Below the pieces are notes generated by a model. The model searched no databases. It was given only the letters and a program-made list of their open reading frames with translations, and was not told the origin of the DNA. 15,628 bases of DNA from Citricoccus sp. WCRC_4. GTDB lineage: Bacteria > Actinomycetota > Actinomycetes > Actinomycetales > Micrococcaceae. Positions 1 through 7,752 of the stretch are shown in pieces. Each line of letters begins with the position of its first letter. Positions within the stretch are counted from its first letter, which is position 1. The stretch is taken from NCBI GenBank assembly GCA_026645375.1, contig JAPFFX010000279.1, positions 1 through 15,628 on the forward strand. Direction: 5' to 3'. Position numbers and translations under genes: made by a program.

Positions 1-75
1 ACGGAAACCTCGGAGTCAACACCGCGCGAAAGCATCCACCCAGCCTACGACGGCCGACCATGACCGTGGCGTAGC
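1..75. other. Left edge of window, no intact gene
   Basis: No supported gene. The frame of the LCP remnant continues here to a TGA at 61-63. Before it, residues reading HPAYDGRP (about 37-60) faintly recall the KINAAYxxGG motif of LCP proteins. This could be more of the decayed gene but is too short to claim. Confidence 0.3.
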
Positions 76-591
76 ATGGTCCTCAGCGCCGCGGAAGAAG
101 GGGGTCGTCCCGGGCAGGGTCCCCAGGTGTGCGCTCTCCACCGAAATGCCGACCCAGCCCGATCGCGGAGGACTTCCTTGTCTCACCCTGTGCGCCGTGA
201 CGCCGAGACCATGAGGCACCCTTCCGGCCTGGTCTCCACGGCCGGGCATGGCCACGCCCGGGTGACGGTGCGGCAACCCTCCCCGCAGGCGGCCGACCAC
301 GCGCTCCTGACGCCGGCGGTGCCGACGACTCCGGGTAGGATCACCGGTGTGGTCACGGAGCTATCCCCCTACCTGACCATGGACGATTCCCTCACCGGCG
401 GCACGATGGCCGGCACGGGGATGACCATGACAGACCTCCGGTCCGGCGACATCGACATGTTCACGCTGCCGGCCCCTGGTGTCCGCCAGGTGCGGGGACC
501 ATCGGCCGTCTGGCCGGACGTACAGGCAATCGAGACCATCGGCTCAGCGTTGGGCCAGGGCGAGATGGCGTCGTATCGAACCGGTCAGTGA
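76..591 (+). pseudogene. Degenerate C-terminal remnant of an LCP (LytR-CpsA-Psr) ligase
   Basis: An open frame ends at TGA 589-591. From about 334 it matches the C-terminal part of the intact LCP protein encoded at 11525-12796. Shared in order are TGV, PY/F-x-T-x-D, an AGxG stretch, RSGDI and FTxP; a VWPD...AIE..G.AL ending typical of LCP tails follows. Upstream similarity is weak but collinear: a QVC at about 124-132, then GL...G...ARV..RQ at about 226-273, which recalls the VRxRxGLPxGDxxRVxRQQ segment of LCP proteins. The catalytic core is missing: the arginines and aspartates that bind the lipid pyrophosphate, and the N-terminal membrane segment, cannot be found, and the frame is closed by TGA at 61-63. 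An LCP ligase without its core cannot work, so I read this as a decayed paralogue. A short internal GTG or ATG might still express the tail, but nothing supports that. The 5' boundary is approximate. Confidence 0.7.
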
Positions 592-618
592 CCGGGACCA
601 ACCAGAAAGGATCGCGAC

Positions 619-2082
619 TTGGACCTGCGCGACTACATCCGGATCCTGCGGAACAATTGGCTGTCGATTCTGCTGATCACCCTCCTGGGCGTCGCCGTCG
701 CGGCCGGGGCCACGGCGCTGACCAAGCCCACCTACACGGCGCGGACGCAGATCTTCGTCGCGGTGAACTCGGGGGAGACCGCCACCGACATCCTGCAGGG
801 CTCCAGCTTCTCGGAGAAGCGCGTCACGTCCTACGTCACCCTGGCCAAGAGCCCGCGCGTGCTGCAGCCGGTCATCGACGAGCTGGGCCTGGACTTCAGC
901 CCCGCCGCCCTGGCCGCGACCGTTGAGGCCACCGCCCCGCCGCAGACGGTGCTGATCAACCTCTCCGCGAGCCACGAGGATCCGGCCCGGTCGGCCGAGA
1001 TCGCCAACGCGGTGGCGGAGTCCCTGATCGCCACCGTCTACGCGGTCGAGGACCCCGAGGGGGGCGGTGACCCACTGGTGGACCTGTCCGTCGTGGAGAG
1101 CGCGGACGTGCCGGTATCCCCGTCCAGCCCCCGTGTGGCGCTCAACCTGGTCCTGGGCCTCGTGGTGGGCGCCGCGCTCGGCGTCGCCTTCGCCCTGCTG
1201 CGCAGCCTGCTGGACTCCCGCATCCGCAGTCGCGAGGACGTCGAACGGGTCACGGACGCCCCGGTGCTCGGTGCCTTCGCCGACCACAAGGACGCCGAGG
1301 ATGAGGCCATCATCTCCCTGGACGACCAGTTCGACCCGCGGGCCGAGAACTACCGTCAGCTGCGCACCCACCTGAAGTTCACCAACGTCGACGGCGGCAC
1401 CCAGTCCGTGGTCGTGACCTCCCCGATCCCGGGCGAGGGCAAGACCACCACGGCCTGCAACCTCGGCATCATGCTCGCCGAGTCCGGCAGCCGCGTGCTG
1501 GTCATCGATGCCGACCTGCGCCGCCCGCGAGTGGCCAAGACGCTGGGCCTGGAGGGGGCCGTCGGACTGTCCACCGTCCTGTCCGGCCAGATCGGTCTCG
1601 AGGACGCCATCCAGACCTGGGGGCCGGACGGTGAGCTGGAGGTGCTCAGTTCCGGCGAGATCCCGCCGAACCCCTCGGAACTGCTCGGTTCGGACGCCAT
1701 GCGGCGGCTGATGCACCAGCTCGAGGGCCGCTATGACGTGGTGCTGCTCGACGCTCCTCCGTTGCAGCCGGTCACCGATCCCACGGTCCTGGCCGCGATG
1801 GCCTCCGGTGTCCTGCTCGTCACGCGCGTGGACGGCTACGTGCACCGCGAACAGCTGCAGGGCGGCCTGGACAGCCTGGAGTCCGTGGACGCACGGCTGC
1901 TGGGCCTGGTCCTGACCCGCGTGCCGAACCAGCGCGGCACCTACTACGCCTACCAGTACGCCTACCAGTCCGACGCCGTGGAGCCGACCTCGAGCCGACG
2001 CGGCAAGGGCGGCGGCAGGGGATCTGCCCGGGCCGAGGACCCCAACGGCCACGAGGCGCTGACGGGCCTGCGGTCCCGGTGA
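619..2082 (+). CDS. Wzz/BY-kinase: polysaccharide co-polymerase fused to tyrosine autokinase
   Basis: This inner-membrane protein of 487 aa is predicted to control the chain length or export of a surface polysaccharide. A Wzz-type region comes first: membrane helix 1 at about residues 14-34, an extracellular part, then helix 2 at about 173-195. The cytoplasmic bacterial tyrosine kinase domain follows, with Walker A SPIPGEGKTTT (268-278), Walker A' VLVIDADLRRPR (293-304) and Walker B VVLLDAPP (374-381). A tyrosine cluster YYAYQYAYQ (442-450) is the likely autophosphorylation site, before a basic glycine-rich tail. Both halves are in one polypeptide, the usual actinobacterial form, unlike the split CapA/CapB pairs of Firmicutes. 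The start is TTG at 619, chosen because AGAAAGGA (604-611) lies 7 nt upstream and the protein then opens with the family's DLRDYIRILR. It ends 10 bp before the DAK2 gene. The cognate phosphatase is not in the window. Confidence 0.9.
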   Translation: MDLRDYIRILRNNWLSILLITLLGVAVAAGATALTKPTYTARTQIFVAVNSGETATDILQGSSFSEKRVTSYVTLAKSPRVLQPVIDELGLDFSPAALAATVEATAPPQTVLINLSASHEDPARSAEIANAVAESLIATVYAVEDPEGGGDPLVDLSVVESADVPVSPSSPRVALNLVLGLVVGAALGVAFALLRSLLDSRIRSREDVERVTDAPVLGAFADHKDAEDEAIISLDDQFDPRAENYRQLRTHLKFTNVDGGTQSVVVTSPIPGEGKTTTACNLGIMLAESGSRVLVIDADLRRPRVAKTLGLEGAVGLSTVLSGQIGLEDAIQTWGPDGELEVLSSGEIPPNPSELLGSDAMRRLMHQLEGRYDVVLLDAPPLQPVTDPTVLAAMASGVLLVTRVDGYVHREQLQGGLDSLESVDARLLGLVLTRVPNQRGTYYAYQYAYQSDAVEPTSSRRGKGGGRGSARAEDPNGHEALTGLRSR

Positions 2083-2092
2083 GGTACCCGGC

Positions 2093-3088
2093 ATGACGGA
2101 AGAGGCACAGTCCTCGCGGTCCCCCTCCCGGGTCCACCGGTGGCTCACCCTGTCAGAGACCGCCCTGGGCAACGCCTCGGACCGGATGGATGCCATCAAC
2201 ATCTTCCCGGTCCCGGACGGGGACACCGGCACCAACCTCTACGGGACGGTCCGTGCTGCGCGGGCAGCCCTCGAGGACCGGTCCACGGATGATGTCGGGG
2301 AGGCGCTGTCCATCGCCGGACGCGCCGCACTGGACCAGGCCCGTGGCAACTCGGGTACCCTGCTGGCCGTCATGCTCATCGGCATGTCCGAACCGCTGGC
2401 CGGTCATGAGCGGATGACCGCGCCCACCCTCGCCGTGGCGCTGGACCGGGCCCGGGCCAGCGCCTGGGCCGCGCTGTCCGACCCTCAGGAGGGCACCATG
2501 CTGACGGTGCTCGCCACCGCCTCCCGGGCGGCGTCCGAGTACGTCTCCCGGCACGCGGACCTGCCCGATGACCAGCTCCGGGGGCGCAAGGAACTCGGCA
2601 ACGCCCTGGACGCGGTGGTGGACGCCGCCTGGCAGGCGGTGGTGAAGACGGAGGGCCAACTGCCCGCCCTGGCCGAGGCCCATGTGGTGGACGCCGGCGG
2701 CCTGGGGCTGTTGCTGGTGCTGGACTCGCTCCGGGCCACCGTCCTGGGCACCGGCATCGACGCCGGACTGCTGGACGGATTGCACGGTTTCTCCGCGGGT
2801 GACCCGCACATCCACCAGGGCATGGACTCCCCGGTCGGCTACGAACTGATGTGCAGCATCTCCCTGGACCCGCTCACCGCCGCGACGCTGCGCTTCGAGC
2901 TCAACGAGGTGGGTGACTCCGTGATCATGAGCCCGGTGGACGCCCCGGTGGACGGCGAGGGTCCCGTCCGCTGGAGACTGCACGTCCACGTGGACGACCA
3001 CGCCTCCGCCGAGGCGCTGGTCCGCAAGGCCGGCACCCCGGAGAACCTGGTCGTCACCCCGCTGCAGGATCCGGGGCAGCCCGGGTGA
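2093..3088 (+). CDS. DAK2-domain protein (DhaL/FakA-type kinase domain)
   Basis: A cytoplasmic protein of 331 aa with the ATP-binding DAK2 fold of dihydroxyacetone kinase (DhaL) and fatty acid kinase FakA. NIFPVPDGDTGTN (36-48) carries the Mg-nucleotide aspartates; ARGNSG (83-88) and VDAGGLGL (199-206) are the other family signatures. From about 249 it resembles the FakA middle domain (GYELM..., GDSV, then HVHVDD at 297-302). FakA of Staphylococcus aureus is about 550 aa, so the C-terminal third is absent here. No FakB/DegV-like partner is encoded nearby, so the substrate is unknown; fatty acid phosphorylation is only a family-level possibility. The ATG is preceded by GGTGAGG (2078-2084), 8 nt away and overlapping the kinase stop. 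The stop overlaps the recG start by 4 bp (GTGA), so the two are probably translationally coupled. A DAK2 gene next to recG is a common actinobacterial order. Confidence 0.88.
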   Translation: MTEEAQSSRSPSRVHRWLTLSETALGNASDRMDAINIFPVPDGDTGTNLYGTVRAARAALEDRSTDDVGEALSIAGRAALDQARGNSGTLLAVMLIGMSEPLAGHERMTAPTLAVALDRARASAWAALSDPQEGTMLTVLATASRAASEYVSRHADLPDDQLRGRKELGNALDAVVDAAWQAVVKTEGQLPALAEAHVVDAGGLGLLLVLDSLRATVLGTGIDAGLLDGLHGFSAGDPHIHQGMDSPVGYELMCSISLDPLTAATLRFELNEVGDSVIMSPVDAPVDGEGPVRWRLHVHVDDHASAEALVRKAGTPENLVVTPLQDPGQPG

Positions 3089-5319
3089 GCACCGACCCGC
3101 TCGACCAGCCGCTGGAACGGCTCCTGGGCGGCAAGACCGGGCAGCGCCTGGAGCGTGAGCTGGGCCTGCGGACGGCCCGGGACCTCCTGGAGCACTTCCC
3201 CCGCCGCTGGATCGAGCGGGGGGAGATGACCGCCATCGCCTCCCTGCCCGTGGGCGAGCAGGTCACGGTGGTCGCCCGGGTGGTCTCCGCCAGCAGGCGT
3301 CCGATGCACTCCCGACGCGGCTTCATCGTGGATGTCACCGTGACCGACGACGACACCTCGCGTCCGGCCAGCCTCGACATGGCCTTCTTCAACGGCTACG
3401 ACGCCCAGCGCCGGCTCAAGCCCGGGCTGCGCGCGATGTTCCACGGCAAGACGGCCCTCTACCGCGGCGCCCTGACCCTGAACAACCCGGACTTCTCCGT
3501 GCTGGATGACTCCGAGCAGCCGGGCCGCGAGGACCTCGCCCCGGTGCCCCTGTACCCGGCCACGGCAAAGGTGCCCAGCTGGGTGCTGCGCAGTTCCGTG
3601 TCCACCGTCCTGGACGCCGTGGACTGGTCCGGCGTGGCGGACCCCGTGCCGGCCGGACTGCTCGAGGACGCCGCGGACGACGGCGTCCCCCTGCCGACCC
3701 TGGCCCAGGCCTACCGGGACATCCACCGGCCGGTCGAGGTGCGGGACGCCCACCGGGCCCGACGCCGGTTCGCACTGCACGAGGCGCTCGTGCTCCAGGG
3801 CGCGTTGGCCGTGCGGCGGCACGCCAGCGCCGCGCACCGGGCCGTGGCCCGGTCCGCGGTCGAGGACGGCCTGCTGGCCGCGCTGGACCGCCGCCTCCCG
3901 TTCACCCTGACCGCCGGCCAGGTCTCCGCCGGCAAGGTGCTGTCCGCGGACCTGTCCCGCGACCACCCCATGAGCCGGCTGCTGCAGGGTGAGGTCGGTT
4001 CCGGCAAGACACTCGTGGCCCTGCGCGCCATGCTCCAGGTGGTCGACGCCGGCGGCCAGGCCGCGCTGGTCGCCCCGACCGAGGTGCTGGCCGTCCAGCA
4101 CCACCGTTCGCTGGAGTCCATCCTCGGCCCCCTGGGCTGGGCCGGCCGGCTCGATGCACCGGACGGACCCGCCACCGAGGTGGTGCTGCTCACCGGCTCG
4201 ATGCCCGCCGCCGCCCGCCGGGAGGCCCTGCTGAAGATCGCCTCCGGCCAGGCCGGGCTGGTGGTGGGCACCCACGCGCTGTTCTCCGGCACCGTCCAGT
4301 TCGCGGACCTGGGGCTGGCCGTGGTGGACGAGCAGCACCGCTTCGGTGTGGACCAGCGCGAGGCGCTGCGCCGGGCGAACCCCGGAACCCACCTGCTGGT
4401 CATGAGCGCCACCCCGATCCCGCGGTCCGTGGCCATGACGGTGTTCGGTGACCTCGACCTGACCGTGCTCCCGGGCCTGCCCTCGGGACGGCAGCCGGTG
4501 GCCACCCACGTGGCACGCATGGCCCACGGCCCGCGGATCATCGCCCGGGTGTGGGAGGTGATCGCCGAGCAGGTGGCCGCCGGCCACCAGGCCTTCGTCG
4601 TCTGCCCCAAGATCGATCCCACCGACGCCGGCGCGGCCGACGAGGGCGACGGGGACGGCGGTGCCGGCGACGGCGGCGCGGCCGCGGCCCGCGACCGGCG
4701 TCACGACGCCGCGGTGGAGGACATGGTCCCCCGATTGCAGGAACTGCCGGTGCTGCGGGGCGCACGGATCGCGGGCCTCCACGGACGGCAGGACCAGCCG
4801 GCGCAGGCAGAGGCCATGGGCCGGTTCGTGGCGGGCGAGGTCGACGTGCTCGTGGCCACCACGGTGATCGAGGTGGGCGTGGACGTGCCCAACGCCACCG
4901 TGATGGCCATCCTGGACGCCGACGCGTTCGGCCTGTCGACCCTCCACCAGTTGCGTGGCCGGGTGGGGCGGGGCACCGCCCCGTCCATCTGCCTGCTGGC
5001 CACCCGGCTGCCGGACGGGCACCCGGCGGTGGAACGCCTCGAGGTGGTCGCCGGCACCCAGGACGGCCTGGAGATCGCCCGGGCCGACGTGATGCAGCGC
5101 GGGGAGGGTGACATCCTCGGGGCGGCCCAGCACGGGGGGAGCCGGCTGAAGGTGCTCAAGGTGCTGCGCCACGCCGACCTGATCGACCTCGCCGCCGGCT
5201 GGATCGAGACCCACCGGGGCCCCGACGGGGTGGTGGCGGGCCACCCCGCGCTGGCCGAGGCCGTTGCCGCCTGGGAGGCCGGGCACGTCGGCAGCGGTGA
5301 CTACCTGGAGAGGGGCTGA
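3085..5319 (+). CDS. recG: ATP-dependent DNA helicase RecG
   Basis: RecG (744 aa) remodels stalled replication forks and branch-migrates Holliday junctions. The N-terminal wedge/OB region covers roughly residues 1-270, with GLRTARDLLEHFPRRW near 28-43. The SF2 helicase core follows: Walker A GEVGSGKT (302-309), DEQH box (415-418) with the RecG-typical RFG after it, SATPIPRS (441-448), and a C-terminal lobe with ATTVIEVGVDVPN and the LRGRVGRG motif VI. The start is the GTG at 3085, which overlaps the DAK2 stop by 4 bp. One oddity is a Gly/Asp/Ala-rich stretch at about 513-537, between VVCPKID and the next conserved block; many RecG proteins have a variable loop here, so it is probably a surface loop. 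Length is slightly above the usual 690-730 aa. rsmD follows after 9 bp. Confidence 0.97.
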   Translation: MSTDPLDQPLERLLGGKTGQRLERELGLRTARDLLEHFPRRWIERGEMTAIASLPVGEQVTVVARVVSASRRPMHSRRGFIVDVTVTDDDTSRPASLDMAFFNGYDAQRRLKPGLRAMFHGKTALYRGALTLNNPDFSVLDDSEQPGREDLAPVPLYPATAKVPSWVLRSSVSTVLDAVDWSGVADPVPAGLLEDAADDGVPLPTLAQAYRDIHRPVEVRDAHRARRRFALHEALVLQGALAVRRHASAAHRAVARSAVEDGLLAALDRRLPFTLTAGQVSAGKVLSADLSRDHPMSRLLQGEVGSGKTLVALRAMLQVVDAGGQAALVAPTEVLAVQHHRSLESILGPLGWAGRLDAPDGPATEVVLLTGSMPAAARREALLKIASGQAGLVVGTHALFSGTVQFADLGLAVVDEQHRFGVDQREALRRANPGTHLLVMSATPIPRSVAMTVFGDLDLTVLPGLPSGRQPVATHVARMAHGPRIIARVWEVIAEQVAAGHQAFVVCPKIDPTDAGAADEGDGDGGAGDGGAAAARDRRHDAAVEDMVPRLQELPVLRGARIAGLHGRQDQPAQAEAMGRFVAGEVDVLVATTVIEVGVDVPNATVMAILDADAFGLSTLHQLRGRVGRGTAPSICLLATRLPDGHPAVERLEVVAGTQDGLEIARADVMQRGEGDILGAAQHGGSRLKVLKVLRHADLIDLAAGWIETHRGPDGVVAGHPALAEAVAAWEAGHVGSGDYLERG

Positions 5320-5328
5320 GGAACGCAC

Positions 5329-5970
5329 ATGCCCAGGATCATCGCCGGCCAGGCCGGTGGACTGCAGTTGTCATCGGTACCGGGGGACGTGACCCGGCCG
5401 ACCACCGACCGCACGCGGGAGGCGCTGTTCTCCTGGCTCGCGGCCCGGGGCTGGCTGGATGAGACGGCCGTGGTGGACCTGTTCGCCGGTTCGGGGGCGC
5501 TCGGCGGCGAGGCCGCCTCCCGCGGGGCGGCACGGGTCCTGCTGGTGGAACGGGACCGCCGGGCCGCCGGCGTGTGCCGGAAGAACGCCACGGCCGTGAA
5601 CCGCCGGCTGGGCCGCGACGTGGTCCAGGTGGCCGCCGGGTCCGTGGACCAGGTCCTGTCCGGTCCCGCCGGTGCCGGGCCCTGGGACCTGGTGCTGGCC
5701 GACCCGCCGTACCCACTGGACGGGCCGGCGCTCACCGCGACCCTGGAACGGATCGCGGCCGTGATGGCCCCCGGTGGCCTGCTGGTGCTCGAGCGGTCAG
5801 TCCGGTCCGTCGAGCCTGAGTGGCCCGCAGGGATCGAGCTGCTCGAGGCAAGGACCTACGGTGAGACGGTGCTGTACTACTGCCTCGGGCCGGACGACGG
5901 GCCGGACGACGGGGCATCCGGCGGCCTGGACGCGGGTGCGGGGCACGGGGCGGGGGACTCAGTCGGCTGA
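5329..5970 (+). CDS. rsmD: 16S rRNA (guanine(966)-N2)-methyltransferase RsmD
   Basis: RsmD (213 aa) uses S-adenosylmethionine to methylate G966 of 16S rRNA during 30S assembly. Seen in the sequence: the opening MPRIIAGQAGG, the TRPTTDRTREALF segment, the SAM-binding DLFAGSGALG (50-59), the catalytic DPPYP (125-129) and the YGET motif (177-180). The core ends near residue 186. The last ~27 residues are an Asp/Gly/Ala-rich tail that includes two copies of GPDD; this is beyond the usual family length of about 185-200 aa. GAGGGGCTGAGG just upstream of the ATG supplies a Shine-Dalgarno region, and recG ends 9 bp before. The 3' end overlaps the convergent aminotransferase gene by 12 bp. recG-rsmD-coaD is a conserved order, here broken by the aminotransferase. 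Confidence 0.95.
   Translation: MPRIIAGQAGGLQLSSVPGDVTRPTTDRTREALFSWLAARGWLDETAVVDLFAGSGALGGEAASRGAARVLLVERDRRAAGVCRKNATAVNRRLGRDVVQVAAGSVDQVLSGPAGAGPWDLVLADPPYPLDGPALTATLERIAAVMAPGGLLVLERSVRSVEPEWPAGIELLEARTYGETVLYYCLGPDDGPDDGASGGLDAGAGHGAGDSVG
5887..5910 (+). repeat. Two tandem 12-bp copies inside the rsmD tail
   Basis: Two perfect copies of GGGCCGGACGAC lie at 5887-5898 and 5899-5910, in frame, encoding GPDD twice. They mark the low-complexity extension of RsmD and suggest growth by replication slippage. Confidence 0.9.
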
Positions 5971-7257
5971 GACCGTCGGCAGCGCCGCGAGCCGGCGCAC
6001 CGCGTCCTCGATGGTGTCCATCGGCTTGCAGAACGCCCAGCGCATCCAGGACCGCAACCGGTGCGCACCCGTCCCGGCGCCGGGCGTGCACAGCGCACTC
6101 ACCGGGATGCCCACGACGCCGGCCCGGGCCGCGAGCGCTTCGGTGGCCGCGGCGGCGTCGTCCAGGCCCACGGCGGACAGGTCGGTCACCGTGAAGTAGC
6201 CCGCGGCGGGCACGACCGGGTCGAGGCCGGCCGCGCCCAGCCCGGACAGCAGCCGGTCGCGCGCGGCGCGCAGGCGGTCCCGCTGGCCGGCGAGGAAGAC
6301 GTCGCCGTCGGACAGCGCCTCGGCGATGGCCGACTGGTAGGCGGGGCCCGTGGAATAGGTGAGGAACTGCTTGACCGCCCGCACGGCCGCCACGAGTTCG
6401 GCCGGCCCGGTCACCCAGCCCACCTTCCACCCGGTCAGGGAGAAGCTCTTGCCGGCCGAGGACACCGTCAGGGTCCGCTCCCACGCTCCGGGGACGGCCG
6501 AGACGGGGTGGTGCCGGCCGTCGTACACCAGGTGCTCGTAGACCTCATCGGACAGGATCAGCACCCCGTGCCGGACGCAGACCTCGACGAGCCGTCCGAG
6601 CAGGGCCGGGTCCGGCACCACACCGGTGGGATTGTGCGGGGTGTTGAGGACCACCATGCGGGTGTCCGGGCCCAGGGCGCGTTCCAGGGCCTCCGGGTCG
6701 GGCAGGAAGTGCGGGGGCCGCAGCGGGACGGCCGTGAACCGCGCACCGGCCAGGGCCGTCATGGCCGCGTAGGAGTCGTAGTAGGGCTCGAACGCCACCA
6801 CCTCGTCGCCCGGTCCGACGAGGGCCAGCAGGGTGGCCGCGATGCCCTCGGTGGCTCCCGTGGTCACCAGGACCTGCCGGTCCGGGTCCAGCTCCAGGCC
6901 GTAGTGGCGCCGCTGGTGGGCGCTGACGGCCTGCCGCAGGACGGGCAGGCCCAGCCCCGGGGCGTACTGGTTGGACCGGTCCGCGCCGGTACGGATCGCC
7001 TCGGCGGCACGGTCGCGGATCCATGCCGGCCCGTCCTCGTCCGGAGAACCCTGGCCGAGGTTGACGGCCCCGTGCCGGGCGGCCAGGGCGGTCATGGCCT
7101 CGAAGACGGTGGGCGTCGGGACGCCACCGGCCAGCAGCCCGGCCGCGGCGGCGGTGCGCCGCCAGGGCTCCGGGCGTCCATCGCGGCGCGCGGTCGGGTG
7201 CCGAGTGGGCCCCGTGTCGTCAGGTTGCGGGCCTCGGGCGGCGGCTGTGGTTCCCAT
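5959..7257 (-). CDS. Class I/II PLP-dependent aminotransferase (DapC / methionine-kynurenine aminotransferase type)
   Basis: A 432-aa fold-type I aminotransferase, presumably cytoplasmic. Key features are GAVNLGQGSPDEDGP (63-77), NTPHNPTG (205-212) with the cofactor-binding Asn, SDEVYEHLVYDG (236-247), the Schiff-base lysine K270 in SSAGKSFSLTGWK, and an Arg (R406 in RWAFCK) that should bind the substrate carboxylate. The overall pattern resembles mycobacterial Rv0858c, assigned as N-succinyldiaminopimelate aminotransferase (DapC), and also methionine/kynurenine transaminases. The substrate cannot be settled from sequence. The ATG at 7257 was chosen because GGAG lies 4 nt upstream and because the frame reading further upstream antisense to coaD and galU has no family similarity. 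The first ~45 residues are a Pro/Arg/Ala-rich extension before the conserved VPTPTVFEAM, so a later start is possible. It sits between rsmD and coaD, which adjoin in many relatives. Confidence 0.9.
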   Translation of the reverse strand: MGTTAAARGPQPDDTGPTRHPTARRDGRPEPWRRTAAAAGLLAGGVPTPTVFEAMTALAARHGAVNLGQGSPDEDGPAWIRDRAAEAIRTGADRSNQYAPGLGLPVLRQAVSAHQRRHYGLELDPDRQVLVTTGATEGIAATLLALVGPGDEVVAFEPYYDSYAAMTALAGARFTAVPLRPPHFLPDPEALERALGPDTRMVVLNTPHNPTGVVPDPALLGRLVEVCVRHGVLILSDEVYEHLVYDGRHHPVSAVPGAWERTLTVSSAGKSFSLTGWKVGWVTGPAELVAAVRAVKQFLTYSTGPAYQSAIAEALSDGDVFLAGQRDRLRAARDRLLSGLGAAGLDPVVPAAGYFTVTDLSAVGLDDAAAATEALAARAGVVGIPVSALCTPGAGTGAHRLRSWMRWAFCKPMDTIEDAVRRLAALPTVSAD

Positions 7258-7265
7258 GGTGCTCC

Positions 7266-7272
7266 ATAGTAT
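7266..7272. promoter_or_regulatory. Overlapping divergent -10 boxes between the aminotransferase and coaD
   Basis: The 24-bp gap between the two divergent starts contains ATAGTAT. Read on the plus strand it gives TAGTAT (7267-7272), 9 nt before the coaD ATG; read on the minus strand it gives TACTAT (7271-7266), 8 nt before the aminotransferase ATG. Both fit the actinobacterial TANNNT form. No convincing -35 hexamer is seen on either side. coaD has no Shine-Dalgarno sequence, which suits a leaderless or nearly leaderless transcript. Confidence 0.5.
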
Positions 7273-7281
7273 GTTCGGTGC

Positions 7282-7752
7282 ATGCGTCGCGCCGTCTGCC
7301 CAGGATCCTTCGACCCCCTGCACAACGGACACGTGGAGGTGATCGCGCGCGCCAGCAACCTCTTCGACGAGGTCATCGTGGCGGTGTCCACCAACTACGC
7401 CAAGAGCCACCGGTTCGACCCGGAGGCCCGCATCGAGATGATCCGGGAGACCGTCTCGTCCCTGCAGGGGATCTCGGTGGTGCCGATGGGGGAGGGGCTG
7501 CTGGCGGAGTTCTGCCGCAAGGCCGGGGCCAACGCCATCATCAAGGGCCTGCGCAACACCACTGACCTGAACTACGAGATGCCGATGGCCGCGATGAACC
7601 GCCACCTGACCGGTGTGGAGACCGTGTTCCTGCCCTCGGACGGGCGCTACGCCCACCTGTCCTCCTCCCTCATCAAGGAGGTCAGCCAGCTCGGCGGCGA
7701 CATCTCCGAGTTCGTCCCCCGTGCCGTGATGCGCCGGCTGGCCGAGTCCTGA
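7282..7752 (+). CDS. coaD: Phosphopantetheine adenylyltransferase CoaD
   Basis: CoaD (156 aa) catalyses the fourth step of coenzyme A synthesis, joining 4'-phosphopantetheine and ATP to make dephospho-CoA. It is a nucleotidyltransferase of the HxGH class: PGSFDPLHNGH (7-17) carries the HNGH signature, and the second nucleotide-binding motif SSSLIKE (127-133) replaces the usual ISSTxVR. KGLRNTTDLNYE (88-99) is the conserved substrate-binding segment. The length matches the family (about 160 aa). There is no ribosome binding site before the ATG, and a TAGTAT box sits 9 nt upstream. A GC-rich nested hairpin follows the stop. Confidence 0.97.
   Translation: MRRAVCPGSFDPLHNGHVEVIARASNLFDEVIVAVSTNYAKSHRFDPEARIEMIRETVSSLQGISVVPMGEGLLAEFCRKAGANAIIKGLRNTTDLNYEMPMAAMNRHLTGVETVFLPSDGRYAHLSSSLIKEVSQLGGDISEFVPRAVMRRLAES

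Noticed and set aside
550..579. TTGGGC-18 bp-TATCGA as promoter of the BY-kinase gene
   Set aside because: The -10 lacks the final T, the -35 matches only half the consensus, and it falls inside the LCP remnant; too weak to list.
544..2235. A 563-codon minus-strand open frame opposite the BY-kinase gene
   Set aside because: Same shadow composition; the plus strand has clear Walker motifs and membrane helices.
2839..5328. An 829-codon minus-strand open frame opposite recG
   Set aside because: It is a shadow of recG in high-GC DNA, with no domain similarity and a Gly/His/Val/Gln-rich composition typical of such frames.
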